Positions 8,790 to 17,238 of a stretch of 64,000 nt of DNA are shown here, one piece after another (within the stretch, counting starts at the first letter, position 1; every line of letters begins with the position of its first letter). The notes under the pieces were generated by a model. It saw only the letters and a list, made by a program, of their open reading frames with translations. It was not told the DNA's origin and did not search any database. A program made the position numbers and the translations under genes. Source of the stretch: Plantibacter sp050587525 (GTDB taxonomy: Bacteria > Actinomycetota > Actinomycetes > Actinomycetales > Microbacteriaceae); assembly GCF_050587525.1 (NCBI RefSeq), contig NZ_JBOBFT010000006.1:207479-271478 (forward strand). Direction: 5' to 3'.

Positions 8790-9470
8790 ATGTACTCCAT
8801 CTCCTCCCTGACGAAGCGCTACCAACAGTCGAAGCGTTCCATCACCGCCCTCGCCGATGTCGACCTCGAGATCCCCGACGGCCAGCTCGTCGCCATCCAG
8901 GGACCGACGGGCGGCGGCAAGTCGACGCTCCTCCAGATGCTCGGCGCCCTCGACCGCCCCACCTCAGGCTCGATCTCCCTCGCGGGCGACGACCTCTCGA
9001 AGCTGACGGAGGCGAAGCTCGGCAAGATCCGGGCGAAGCAGATCGGTTTCGTCTTCCAGGGCTTCAACCTCATCCCGACGCTCAACGCGCACGAGAACGT
9101 CGCGACCGCCCTCGTCCCACTCGGGATGTCGACTGCGGAACGCGACACGAGGGTGCGGGCGGCGCTCGCATCGGTCGGTCTCGGCGAGCGCGGCGAACAC
9201 CGGCCCGCGGAACTCTCCGGCGGACAGCAGCAGCGGGTCGCGATCGCCCGGGCACTCGTCAAAGAGCCGTCGGTGCTCCTCGCAGACGAGCCGACCGGCA
9301 ACCTCGATGAGGGAACGCGCGACGAGATCATGGATCTCCTCGAGGGCCTCTGGCGGGAGCGCGGGTTGACGGTCGTCATCGTCACCCACGACAGCGCCGT
9401 GGCGAAACGAGCGGAGCGCCGCCTGCGCATCAAGGACGGGCGATTGACCGATGTGACGAACTCGCGATAG
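8790..9470 (+). CDS. ABC transporter ATP-binding protein (LolD/MacB type)
   Basis: A 226-residue ATPase from the ATG at 8790. Walker A is GPTGGGKS, departing from the usual SGSGKS. The Q-loop is FVFQGFNLIPTL, the signature LSGGQQQRVAIARAL, Walker B VLLADEPTGNLD and the H-loop VIVTHD. This is the standard partner of FtsX-type permeases, energising the product of 7096-8649. The ATG was chosen because the domain begins there; an upstream in-frame extension has no conserved sequence. Confidence 0.95.
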   Translation: MYSISSLTKRYQQSKRSITALADVDLEIPDGQLVAIQGPTGGGKSTLLQMLGALDRPTSGSISLAGDDLSKLTEAKLGKIRAKQIGFVFQGFNLIPTLNAHENVATALVPLGMSTAERDTRVRAALASVGLGERGEHRPAELSGGQQQRVAIARALVKEPSVLLADEPTGNLDEGTRDEIMDLLEGLWRERGLTVVIVTHDSAVAKRAERRLRIKDGRLTDVTNSR

Positions 9471-9479
9471 TTCAGCGGG

Positions 9480-9642
9480 TCCGGTCCCTGGGCGCGGTGG
9501 TCCCTGAGTTCGCTGGTCTCTGAGCTTGTGCCCTTCGACAGGCTCAGGGACCGGGGCGCGATCAGGGACCGGCACACTCAGGGACCGATCGGGTCCGGTC
9601 CCTGAGCCCGTCGAAGGGCGCTCCCCCACCCGTCGAAGGGCA
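9480..9642. repeat. REP-like palindromic repeat cluster
   Basis: Several alternating copies of GGTCCCTGAGCCTGTCGAAGG and its complement follow the ABC operon. Together with the promoter at 9669-9713 they account for almost all of the 294 bases between the ATPase and the MFS gene. Confidence 0.85.
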
Positions 9643-9668
9643 TCGGGAATACGACGCCGCCTCACTTA

Positions 9669-9713
9669 GTTGACGTACATCAACAACTTGTCATATAGTT
9701 GCGCAATATCAAC
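9669..9713 (+). promoter_or_regulatory. Promoter with twin MarR-type operators upstream of the MFS-marR operon
   Basis: Two 16-base operators fit the pattern GTTGNNNNNNATCAAC: GTTGACGTACATCAAC at 9669-9684 and GTTGCGCAATATCAAC at 9698-9713. Their centres are 29 bases apart, close to three helical turns. A -35 box TTGACG (9670-9675) and -10 box TATAGT (9694-9699) are 18 bases apart, so the first operator covers the -35 and the second begins at the end of the -10. Binding by the downstream MarR protein would block the promoter. The AT-rich DNA contrasts with its surroundings. Confidence 0.75.
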
Positions 9714-9764
9714 TAACTGAAGCGGGCGGCTCCATGCCGTCACCACGTCCCGATCGCGGAGCTC

Positions 9765-11636
9765 ATGTCCACCAACACCACCACCGTTCCCACCGCTCGC
9801 GCGGAGAACGGCATGACGCATCGCCAGGTGCTCGAGGCCCTCTCCGGCCTCCTCCTCGGCATGTTCGTGTCGATCCTCGCGGGCACCGTCGTCTCCACCT
9901 CGTTGCCGCGCATCATCTCCGACCTCGGCGGCGACCAGACCGCGTTCACCTGGGTGGTCACATCCACCCTCCTGGCCACCACGGTCTCCACGCCCATCTG
10001 GGGCAAGTTCGCCGACCTCTTCAACCGCAAGCTGCTCATCCAGCTCGCCCTCGGCATCTTCGTCCTCGGTTCGGCCCTCGCCGGGTTCTCCCAGGACACC
10101 GGGACGCTCATCATGTTCCGCGTCCTGCAGGGCCTCGGCGCCGGTGGCCTCACCGCGCTCAGCCAGATCATCATGGCCGACATCATCAGCCCGCGTGAAC
10201 GCGGCCGCTACATGGGCCTCTTCGGCGCGGTGATGGCCGTCGGCACCGTCGGCGGACCGCTCTTCGGCGGCCTCCTCACCGACTCCGTCGGCTGGCGCTG
10301 GAACTTCTTCGTCGGCGTCCCCGTCGCGATCGTCGCCATCTTCCTCCTCCAGAAGACGCTGCACCTCCCCAAGCGGAAGGTCGGCAAGGTCCGCATCGAC
10401 TACCTCGGTGCAGCCCTCATCGCCGGTGGCGTCTCGCTCCTCCTCATCTGGGTCACGATGGCCGGCAGCCAGTTCGAGTGGGCCAGCATGACCACGCTCG
10501 TGATGGTCGGTTCCGCCGTCCTCATCCTCGCAGCGGCGGTCATCGTGGAGATCAAGGTCAAGGAGCCCATCATCCCGATGTCGCTCTTCAAGAACCGCAC
10601 CTTCACCCTCGCGGTCGTCGCGAGCATCTCGGTGGGCGTCGCGATGTTCGGCACCTCGGTCTTCCTCAGCCAGTACATGCAGCTCGCCCGTGGAGCGACA
10701 CCGACTGAATCCGGCCTGCTGACGCTCCCGATGATCGGTGGTCTGCTGATCGCGTCGATCGTCGTCGGCCAGATGATCTCGCGCTTCGGACACTGGAAGC
10801 CCTACCTCATCGTCGGTTCCGTCCTCCTGACCGCCGGCCTGTTCCTGATGAGCACGATCCACTACGACACGAACTACGTGCTCGTCTCGGTGTTCATGTT
10901 CATCCTCGGCGCAGGCGTCGGCATGGTGATGCAGAACCTCGTGCTCGTCGTGCAGAACGACGTGCTGCCGACCCAACTCGGAACCGCGAGCTCCGGCATC
11001 GCGTTCTTCCGGAGCCTCGGCGGCACGATCGGCGTCTCCGTCATGGGCGCCGTGCTCGCCACGAAGGTGACGAACATGCTCGCCGACCGCGCCGCGGACC
11101 TGCAGGCGGCCATCGTCGCCCTCGGCCCGAGCGGTGCAGCAGTCGCCAAGCAGCTCCAGAGCGGCACGATCCCCAAGGTGAGCTCGCTCCCCGAATCGGT
11201 TCGCGTCATCATCGAGTCGGTCTACGGCAACGCGGTGGCGGAGATCTTCCTCGTCGCAGCGCCGCTCGCGATCCTCACGATCATCGCCGTCATCTTCCTC
11301 CCCAACCGCAAGCTGGGGACGAAGACCGCGCTCCAGCGCATGGCGGAGGCGAAGGGCGCAGACGGCGCGGCCACCGGCGTGGTGACCACGGCGACGGGTT
11401 CGATCGCAGCGCAGGCCGGCGAGACCGTCCTCGACGTGGCCGACGCCACCATCGGCTCGGAAGTGACCTACGACACGTCGACGCTCGAGGCGGAGTTGGA
11501 TGCCGAAGTGGCCAGGGAACGATCGGCCGCGGCGAGCGTCCCCGGTGCATCGGCTGGCGAATCGGCTGGCGGGTCCACCGGCGCCGCGGACGGCCACCAC
11601 GACGGCCCCAAGCACGCCGACCGCCCAGTCGACTGA
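9765..11636 (+). CDS. DHA2-family MFS drug exporter (14 TM)
   Basis: A 623-residue proton-driven exporter. The first cytoplasmic loop WGKFADLFNRKLLIQ is MFS motif A, FRVLQGLGAGGLTALSQ is the TM4 motif B region, and GAVMAVGTVGGPLFGGLL is antiporter motif C in TM5. About 14 hydrophobic helices run to residue 520. An Ala/Glu-rich cytoplasmic tail of about 100 residues with a final His-rich patch is longer than usual. The marR gene follows 18 bp downstream, in the arrangement of an inducible multidrug efflux operon. The substrate is unknown. Confidence 0.95.
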   Translation: MSTNTTTVPTARAENGMTHRQVLEALSGLLLGMFVSILAGTVVSTSLPRIISDLGGDQTAFTWVVTSTLLATTVSTPIWGKFADLFNRKLLIQLALGIFVLGSALAGFSQDTGTLIMFRVLQGLGAGGLTALSQIIMADIISPRERGRYMGLFGAVMAVGTVGGPLFGGLLTDSVGWRWNFFVGVPVAIVAIFLLQKTLHLPKRKVGKVRIDYLGAALIAGGVSLLLIWVTMAGSQFEWASMTTLVMVGSAVLILAAAVIVEIKVKEPIIPMSLFKNRTFTLAVVASISVGVAMFGTSVFLSQYMQLARGATPTESGLLTLPMIGGLLIASIVVGQMISRFGHWKPYLIVGSVLLTAGLFLMSTIHYDTNYVLVSVFMFILGAGVGMVMQNLVLVVQNDVLPTQLGTASSGIAFFRSLGGTIGVSVMGAVLATKVTNMLADRAADLQAAIVALGPSGAAVAKQLQSGTIPKVSSLPESVRVIIESVYGNAVAEIFLVAAPLAILTIIAVIFLPNRKLGTKTALQRMAEAKGADGAATGVVTTATGSIAAQAGETVLDVADATIGSEVTYDTSTLEAELDAEVARERSAAASVPGASAGESAGGSTGAADGHHDGPKHADRPVD

Positions 11637-11654
11637 CGCGAACGCTGCCGTACA

Positions 11655-12326
11655 ATGCTCACGATGTCCAGCGATCACGCGCCCGAGCGCAAGCAGACGG
11701 GTGAGCCACTCACCGCCGAAGTCCCGGAGACGAACGAACTCGTCTCCGGGGCTTCGGCCGTTGTCGATTCGGGCACGGCGGGAGGCCCGAGCGCAGCTGA
11801 TCGGCGGGCGGAAGCACGTCGCGCGGAGGCCCGTCGCGCAGCCGCCGAGCCCGGTGCGCTGAATCTCCCCGCGGCATCGAAGGCACCGGGTGATCCGGGA
11901 TTCGACGAAGCGATCTCTGCAGTCGAGGAGCAGTTCGGGCTGCTCGTGAACCGCATCCGGGTCGCCATCCGCGATCGCGCCGAACGCGTGAGCCCCGGCT
12001 TGCAGCCCGCCGCGTACAAGCTGCTCACGATGGTCGTCCGCTACGGCTCGGTGCGCTCCAGCTCGCTCGCCGAGCTGCTCTCCTCCGACAAGAGCTCCGT
12101 CAGCCGGATGGTGCACCAGCTCGAATCGCTCGGCCTCCTCGAACGGCAGGCCGACCCCGATGACGGCCGCGCGAGCCTCATCGTCGCGACCGACGAGGGC
12201 CGCACACGCGTCAACGAACTGCGCGTGAACGACCAGGCCGTCCTCTACCGCCAGATGGCGTCGTGGGACCGTGGCGACATCGAGCGTCTCGCGCAGCTGC
12301 TCGGCAAGCTCAACGACACCCTCTAG
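11655..12326 (+). CDS. MarR-family transcriptional regulator
   Basis: A 223-residue protein from ATG 11655 (ATG 11664 is possible). A low-complexity Ala/Arg/Glu-rich N-terminus of about 75 residues precedes the winged helix: PAAYKLLTMVVRYGSVRSS, then the recognition helix SDKSSVSRMVHQLESLGLL and wing RQADPDDGRASLIV with the invariant DxR. It is co-transcribed with the MFS exporter and probably represses the shared promoter through the twin operators at 9669-9713, being released by a ligand. Its TAG stop lies inside a copy of the CCCGCGAGG repeat word. Confidence 0.92.
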   Translation: MLTMSSDHAPERKQTGEPLTAEVPETNELVSGASAVVDSGTAGGPSAADRRAEARRAEARRAAAEPGALNLPAASKAPGDPGFDEAISAVEEQFGLLVNRIRVAIRDRAERVSPGLQPAAYKLLTMVVRYGSVRSSSLAELLSSDKSSVSRMVHQLESLGLLERQADPDDGRASLIVATDEGRTRVNELRVNDQAVLYRQMASWDRGDIERLAQLLGKLNDTL

Positions 12327-12410
12327 CCCGCGAGGTGCCTCTAGCCCGCGAGGTGTCACACATGGCTAGTGTTCGGCGCCGTTACTCACCATCTGTGACG
12401 CCTCGCGGGC
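12324..12410. repeat. Long inverted repeat overlapping two gene ends (CCCGCGAGGTGTC word)
   Basis: The left arm 12344-12365 and right arm 12389-12410 match at 20 of 22 positions. A further partial copy (TAGCCCGCGAGGTG at 12324-12337) overlaps the marR stop codon. The right arm lies inside the last codons of the convergent epimerase gene, whose TAG stop is in the left arm, so the repeat is partly coding. Confidence 0.8.
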
Positions 12411-13250
12411 CGCGCGCCAGGAGTACTGCGGGTCGAAGCCCAGCACCCGGCGGGCCTTGTCGATCGACAGGAGGGTCTCGTTCGGACCGACCTCGCGCGT
12501 CACGGGCACGCCGGGGAACACCTCCGCGATGAGCTCGGCGTTCGGCCGCGACATCACGGTGTCGGCCGCCGCGATGATGAACCGGTCGAACCCGCGCTGC
12601 TCCAGTTCCAGCGCGCGGAGCACCGCCTGCGCGCCGTCCCTCGCATCGATGTAGCCCCACAGGTTCCACTTGCGAGCACCCGCGTCCGCGTCGAACGACG
12701 GGAACGCCGCGTAGTCGGCCTCATCCATCACGTTCGAGAACCGCAGCGCGACGATCTTCACCTCGGGATGCCATCGCGTCAGCTGGATCGCGAGCTGCTC
12801 CTCGAGATGCTTCGACAGCGAGTAGGTCGATTCGGGTCGGGCGTCGTACTCCTCGTCGACGGGGATGTAGGGCGGAGGGGTGTCGAACGGCAGCCCGAGC
12901 ACGGTCTCGCTCGACGCCGTCACGATGTTCGTGATGCCCGCCTTGATCGCGCCGCTCAGCACGTTGTAGGTGCCGAGCATATTGTTGTGGAACGTCGCTG
13001 TGTTGGAGGCGAGTCCCGGCGCGGGGATCGCGCCGAGGTGCACGACAGCGTCGAATCCGTCCGGCGCCTGCTCATCGATGCCGGTGAGCGCGTCGAGCAC
13101 CTGGCCGGCGTCCTGCAGGTCGATGCGGACGAAACCGGGTCCGCGCTCCCCCGCCTGGTCGAGGTTCACGACGTGATGGCCGTGCCCCCGGAGTTCCCGA
13201 ACTACTGTACGACCGAGTTTGCCCGAGCCACCCGTCACTGCGATTCTCAT
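12366..13250 (-). CDS. NAD(P)-dependent epimerase/dehydratase (extended SDR)
   Basis: A 294-residue extended short-chain dehydrogenase. Its N-terminal VTGGSGKLGRTVVREL binds NAD(P), and the acidic LDQAG at the end of strand 2 suggests NAD. DAVVHLGAIPAPG, then ETVLGLPFD, and the catalytic YSLSKHLEEQ (YxxxK) follow. ALRFSNVMD corresponds to the substrate-binding region. It acts on a nucleotide sugar or sugar acid; UDP-galactose 4-epimerase-like and uronate dehydrogenase-like roles both remain open. The last residues are encoded within an inverted repeat. Confidence 0.88.
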   Translation of the reverse strand: MRIAVTGGSGKLGRTVVRELRGHGHHVVNLDQAGERGPGFVRIDLQDAGQVLDALTGIDEQAPDGFDAVVHLGAIPAPGLASNTATFHNNMLGTYNVLSGAIKAGITNIVTASSETVLGLPFDTPPPYIPVDEEYDARPESTYSLSKHLEEQLAIQLTRWHPEVKIVALRFSNVMDEADYAAFPSFDADAGARKWNLWGYIDARDGAQAVLRALELEQRGFDRFIIAAADTVMSRPNAELIAEVFPGVPVTREVGPNETLLSIDKARRVLGFDPQYSWRAAREASQMVSNGAEH

Positions 13251-13280
13251 GCGCCCATCCTCCTCCCCTCTCCCTCCCGG

Positions 13281-13371
13281 ATGTTCACAACTCAGGAGAG
13301 GCCCGGCGTGTCGTGGGCGACACGCCGCGCGGGCGGCGCGACGCGCCGCAGCGCTCCTGAGTTGTGAACAT
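13281..13371. repeat. Long intergenic inverted repeat, perfect 18-bp arms
   Basis: ATGTTCACAACTCAGGAG at 13281-13298 is perfectly complementary to 13354-13371, with a very GC-rich 55-base interior (CGTGTCG, GCGCGGG, CGGCGCG blocks) that can fold further. It lies between divergent genes, 52 bases before the thioredoxin-like start. Confidence 0.85.
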
Positions 13372-13422
13372 GACGGACGGCGGGGACGGAATGCAGGGAC
13401 GGCCGTCGACGTTGGGGCCAGT

Positions 13423-13683
13423 GTGAAGTTGCTGCTGTACACCTCGGCGTTCTGCGCCCCCTGCATGCAGGCGCGCTCGGTCCTCGCCGAGGTCGCGACC
13501 CTCGTGCCCGGTGCGATCGTCGAAGAACGCGATGTCGCCTTCAGGATGGATGAGGCGGAAGCGGACGGCATCCGGTCCACACCGACCGTCATCATCTCCC
13601 GCGAAGACGGCACGGAAGTCTTCCGCGCCGCCGGTGCGCCCACACTCAACCAGGTGCTCGTTGCTGCTGCGAAGGCCGTCTAG
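13423..13683 (+). CDS. Small thioredoxin-like protein
   Basis: An 86-residue protein from GTG 13423. It begins VKLLLYTSAFCAPCMQARSV, whose CAPC is a thioredoxin-type CxxC, and later has STPTVII with the cis-proline of the fold. It would perform cytoplasmic thiol-disulfide exchange. It is shorter than classical thioredoxin (about 105 residues). It stands alone, and partners are unknown. An in-frame upstream extension is possible but runs through the inverted repeat and is not protein-like. Confidence 0.85.
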   Translation: MKLLLYTSAFCAPCMQARSVLAEVATLVPGAIVEERDVAFRMDEAEADGIRSTPTVIISREDGTEVFRAAGAPTLNQVLVAAAKAV

Positions 13684-13860
13684 CTCGCACCAGTCGGCTG
13701 CACCGATCGACTCCGGCACCACCTGATCGACACCAGCATCACCCGCTCAGCACAGGCACCAGCCGTTAACCGCCCGAGCTGCGACCGCCACCCGTCCGGG
13801 CCCGATCGGCGCCGGCACCGTCCTCGGCATCCGTCTCAGCCGCAACACAGAACCGCGGCC

Positions 13861-13896
13861 GTGCGAGCCGTTCCAGAGAGAGCGGACGGCTCGCAC
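13861..13896 (-). terminator. Stem-loop downstream of the TIM-barrel/Gfo operon
   Basis: GTGCGAGCCGT (13861-13871) pairs perfectly with 13886-13896 around a 14-base loop. It is 54 bases past the stop of the last gene of the minus-strand sugar operon and is the only obvious structure in the 266-base gap (13684-13949). There is no T-run, so it may be a Rho-dependent or mRNA-stabilising element. Confidence 0.5.
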
Positions 13897-13949
13897 GACC
13901 GCGGGGGTCGTGGGGCGGCGGTGGACCCGGAGTTCCGAGCCAGGCGTGA

Positions 13950-14966
13950 CTACTGCGTGTTGAACACCGCGTCGAAGGACTGCGCGGGGAGGTCCCAGAG
14001 CAGCGAACGGATGTAGGTCACGGCTTCGGCCGCCCCGTGGAGACGGTCCATGCCTGCGTCCTCCCATTCGACGGAGATGGGGCCTGCGTAGCCGATGGAC
14101 GTGAGGGCACGGAACGCGTCCTCCCACGGGACGTCGCCGTGGCCGGTGGAGACGAAGTCCCAGCCGCGGCGCGGGTCGCCCCACGGGAGGTGGGAGCCGA
14201 CGATGCCCGCGCGACCGTTGGCCGGGCGGACCCGCGTGTCCTTGCAGTCCACGTGGTAGATACGGTCCTTGAAGTCCACGATGAACGCGACCGGGTCGAT
14301 GCCCTGCCACATCATGTGCGACGGGTCCCAGTTGAACCCGAACGCCGGACGACGATCGATCGCTTCCAGGGTGCGGACGGAGGTCCAGTAGTCGTACGCG
14401 ATCTCAGAGGGGTGCACTTCGTGAGCGAACCGCACGCCTTCGGCGTCGAAGACGTCGAGGATGGGGTTCCAGCGGTCGGCGAAGTCCTGGTACCCGGCGT
14501 CGATCACCGATGCGGGGACGGGCGGGAACATCGCGGAGTACTGCCAGATCTTGGATCCGGTGAAGCCGACGACCGTGTCCACGCCGAGTTTGCGGGCGAC
14601 ACGAGCGGAGCGCTTCATGTCCTCGGCGGCGCGCTGGCGCACGCCTTCCGCGTCGCCGTCGCCCCAGGTGTAGGGCCGGACGATCGCTTCGTGACGGAAG
14701 TCGATGGGGTCGTCGCACACGGCCTGGCCCGTGAGGTGGTTCGAGATCGCGTGGACGGTGAGGCCGTGGCGGTCGAGGATGTCGAGCCGCGACTGGACGT
14801 ACGAGTCGTCCTCGTCGGCACGCTTCAGGTCGAGGTGGTCACCGGAAGCGGCGATCTCGAGGCCGTCGTAGCCCCAGCCCGCTGCGAGGGCTGCGACCTC
14901 TTCGAAGGGGAGGTCGGCCCACTGGCCGGTGAAGAGGGTGACGGGGTGGCGTGCGGGGGTGCTCAT
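13950..14966 (-). CDS. Sugar phosphate isomerase/epimerase-like TIM-barrel protein
   Basis: A 338-residue xylose isomerase-like (AP endonuclease 2) TIM barrel. Features are WGYDGLEIA near residue 32, HAISNHLTGQAV, FAHEVHPSE (metal-ligand Glu and His), FNWDPSHMMWQG and YHVDCKDTR, then HGDVPWE and ISVEWEDAGMD near the end. These conserved acidic and His residues bind a divalent metal. It is the last gene of a four-gene operon and overlaps the preceding oxidoreductase by ATGA. Together they suggest oxidation followed by isomerisation or elimination of a sugar; the substrate is unknown. Confidence 0.88.
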   Translation of the reverse strand: MSTPARHPVTLFTGQWADLPFEEVAALAAGWGYDGLEIAASGDHLDLKRADEDDSYVQSRLDILDRHGLTVHAISNHLTGQAVCDDPIDFRHEAIVRPYTWGDGDAEGVRQRAAEDMKRSARVARKLGVDTVVGFTGSKIWQYSAMFPPVPASVIDAGYQDFADRWNPILDVFDAEGVRFAHEVHPSEIAYDYWTSVRTLEAIDRRPAFGFNWDPSHMMWQGIDPVAFIVDFKDRIYHVDCKDTRVRPANGRAGIVGSHLPWGDPRRGWDFVSTGHGDVPWEDAFRALTSIGYAGPISVEWEDAGMDRLHGAAEAVTYIRSLLWDLPAQSFDAVFNTQ

Positions 14967-16132
14967 GAAGCGGTCCTGCTCTCTGCGGGGAGATCGGTGT
15001 GGAGGTGTGCGGGCGAGCCGGCGTGGACACCGGCCGGGCCGGACGCGGGGATGGCGATCCAGGCGTCGGCTTCGGCCGCGTCGAGCACCGCTTCGGTGAT
15101 GAGTGATGCTCGGAGACCGTCCGCGAATCGCGGCAGGCCGTCCGGCCGCTCACCGGCGATGGCGGCGTAGGTGTCGGCGACGAAGGCGTTGAACGCGTCC
15201 TGGTATCCCTGCGGGTGGCCGGACGGCACGATCGACAGTCGTGCGGCGTCGGGGTGCAGCTGGTCGGCGTCCCGCGGGAGGAGCTGCGAGCCGGTGCGCC
15301 GGCCGAGCCAGAGGGTCTCCGGCTGTTCCTGGTCGAAGCCGATGCTCTCCTCGGTTCCGGATATCTCCAGATGGAGGCGGTTCTTGCGACCCGGTGCCGC
15401 CTGCGAGACGAGGACGGTGCCGATGGCGCCGCCGCCTGCCTGCAGGACGACCGCAGCGGCGTCCTCCGTGGTGATGGCATCGTGCTGGGCGCGCTCGGCG
15501 AAGAACGTCCTGGTCGTGGCCGCGATGCGATCGATGCGCTGACCGCTGATGAACTCGATGAGGTCGACGAGGTGCGAGCCGATGTCGGCGAATGCGCGGG
15601 AGCGACCGCCGCGTTCCGCATCGACCCGCCAGTTGTCGTCCTCCGAGGAGAGCAGCCAGTCCTGCAGGTAGGTGCCGCGAATGGTGAGGACGCGACCGAC
15701 CTCGCCGGCGGCGACGCGTGCTCGTGCTTCACGCACGAGCGGGTGGAAGCGATAGACGAACGGCACCGTCGCCACGACTCCTGCGTCGGCCGCCGCTTCG
15801 ACCAGCAGTGCGGCATCGGCCGGGTTCGTGGCGAGCGGCTTCTCGCAGATGACGTGCTTGCCCGCCCGGATCACGGCGAGCGCTTGCTCGGCGTGGAGTC
15901 CGTTGGGCGTGCAGACGTGGACGACGTCCACGGCAGGGTCGTCGAGCAGCTCATCGAGCGATGCGTACCCGCGCTCGAATCCGAGTGCGTCGGCGGCAGC
16001 GGCGGACCGCTCCGGACGGGAGGAGACGATTCCGACGAGTCGTGCGCCGGCTTGCCGCGCCGCGCGACTGTGGACCGTCGCCATGAAGCCGCCGCCGATG
16101 ACGGCGACGCCCGGAGCGATCCGTGCGCTCAT
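14963..16132 (-). CDS. Gfo/Idh/MocA-family oxidoreductase (first copy)
   Basis: A 389-residue NAD(P)-dependent sugar or cyclitol dehydrogenase. The Rossmann motif is VAVIGGGFMATVHSRAARQ. VVHVCTPNGLHAEQALAVI and the catalytic Lys motif GKHVICEKPLATN follow, and DIGSHLVDLIEF corresponds to the D-I-G-x-H active-site motif. The start overlaps the end of the next upstream gene (16129) by 4 bp, as does its own end with the TIM-barrel gene, so the four are translationally coupled. Confidence 0.93.
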   Translation of the reverse strand: MSARIAPGVAVIGGGFMATVHSRAARQAGARLVGIVSSRPERSAAAADALGFERGYASLDELLDDPAVDVVHVCTPNGLHAEQALAVIRAGKHVICEKPLATNPADAALLVEAAADAGVVATVPFVYRFHPLVREARARVAAGEVGRVLTIRGTYLQDWLLSSEDDNWRVDAERGGRSRAFADIGSHLVDLIEFISGQRIDRIAATTRTFFAERAQHDAITTEDAAAVVLQAGGGAIGTVLVSQAAPGRKNRLHLEISGTEESIGFDQEQPETLWLGRRTGSQLLPRDADQLHPDAARLSIVPSGHPQGYQDAFNAFVADTYAAIAGERPDGLPRFADGLRASLITEAVLDAAEADAWIAIPASGPAGVHAGSPAHLHTDLPAESRTAS

Positions 16133-17238
16133 GCCTCGAACGTCCTGACGAGCGGGTCCCAGTCCTCGGCGAGGGCAGGAGCGAGCTCGACCGTGCTCTC
16201 GACCTCGACGGAGGTCTTGCTCGTTCCGGACTCCGCGGTGGCGACCATGACGTCGAGCACGTGGAAGGCGAGTTCACCCGAGGCGCGCTCGGGGCGTCCG
16301 GCGCGGATCGCCTGAGCCAGTTCGACCACACCGGTCCCACGCGATGACGTGGACCCTGTGGCCGGGATGGTCTCCGGGTCGGTGCCACGGTAGACGAGCA
16401 GGTCGCCCTCGAAGGTGTTCGGGTCCGGGACGACGAGCGTGCCCGTGGAACCGGCGACCTCGAACTGGGCGCGGGCCAGCTTCGAGTCGAAGCTGAACAC
16501 GCTCTGCGCAACCTGTCCGCTTTCGAATTCGTACAGGGCGCTCACGTGCGTGGGCACGGTGACGTCGAACGACTCCCCTGCGCGTGGGCCGGAGCCGATG
16601 GTGCGCGTGGGCGACGCGGTCGACGCGAGCGCCGTGACGCGGGCGACGGGTCCGAACAGCTGCACGAGGGCCGTGAGGTAGTACGGGCCGATGTCGAACA
16701 GCGGGCCTGCGCCCTCCTGGAAGAGGAAGTCCGGGTTCGGGTGCCACGATTCGGGGCCGGGGCTCTGCATGAGCGTGAGCGCGGTGAGCGGTGCACCGAT
16801 CTCGCCGGACTCGATGAGACGACGCGCCGATTGGATGCCGGCGCCGAGGAAGGTGTCCGGGGCGGTCGCGACGCGCAGTCCGGCCGCGTTCGCTGCGGCG
16901 AGGAGCTCCTTGCCGCTCTCGCGGTCGAGCGCGAACGGCTTCTCGCTCCAGACGTGCTTGCCGGCGGCGAGCGCCTGCAGGGCGATGGCGACGTGGACCT
17001 TCGGGATGGTCAGGTTCACGACGATCTGGATCTCGGGGTCGGCGAGGAGTTCCTCCACCGTGCCGGACCCCGGAACGCCGTACTTCTCGGCCTGCGTGCG
17101 CGCACGCTCGGTGTCGAGGTCCGCGACGAATCGGACGTCGAGGTCAGGGAAGGTCGTGAGGTTCGTCAGATACTGGTCGCTGATGACGCCCGCGCCGATG
17201 AGGCCGACGCCGACCGGGCCGGTGGTGGTGTTGGTCAT
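16129..17238 (-). CDS. Gfo/Idh/MocA-family oxidoreductase (second copy)
   Basis: A 369-residue paralogue-like member of the same family but only distantly similar to its neighbour. VGVGLIGAGVISDQYLTNL is the Rossmann motif, IVVNLTIPKVHVAIALQAL the second strand, GKHVWSEKPFALDR the catalytic Lys motif, and PLFDIGPYYLTALVQLFG the D-I-G-x-Y/H motif with Tyr in place of His. The different active site suggests a different substrate or a reverse step. It is coupled by 4-bp overlaps on both sides. Confidence 0.93.
   Translation of the reverse strand: MTNTTTGPVGVGLIGAGVISDQYLTNLTTFPDLDVRFVADLDTERARTQAEKYGVPGSGTVEELLADPEIQIVVNLTIPKVHVAIALQALAAGKHVWSEKPFALDRESGKELLAAANAAGLRVATAPDTFLGAGIQSARRLIESGEIGAPLTALTLMQSPGPESWHPNPDFLFQEGAGPLFDIGPYYLTALVQLFGPVARVTALASTASPTRTIGSGPRAGESFDVTVPTHVSALYEFESGQVAQSVFSFDSKLARAQFEVAGSTGTLVVPDPNTFEGDLLVYRGTDPETIPATGSTSSRGTGVVELAQAIRAGRPERASGELAFHVLDVMVATAESGTSKTSVEVESTVELAPALAEDWDPLVRTFEA

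Noticed and set aside
9666..12359. An 897-residue open frame on the minus strand across the MFS-marR operon
   Set aside because: It is antisense to two clearly recognised genes, has the low-complexity Asp/Arg/Glu-rich composition of mirror frames in GC-rich DNA, and contains no family motif.
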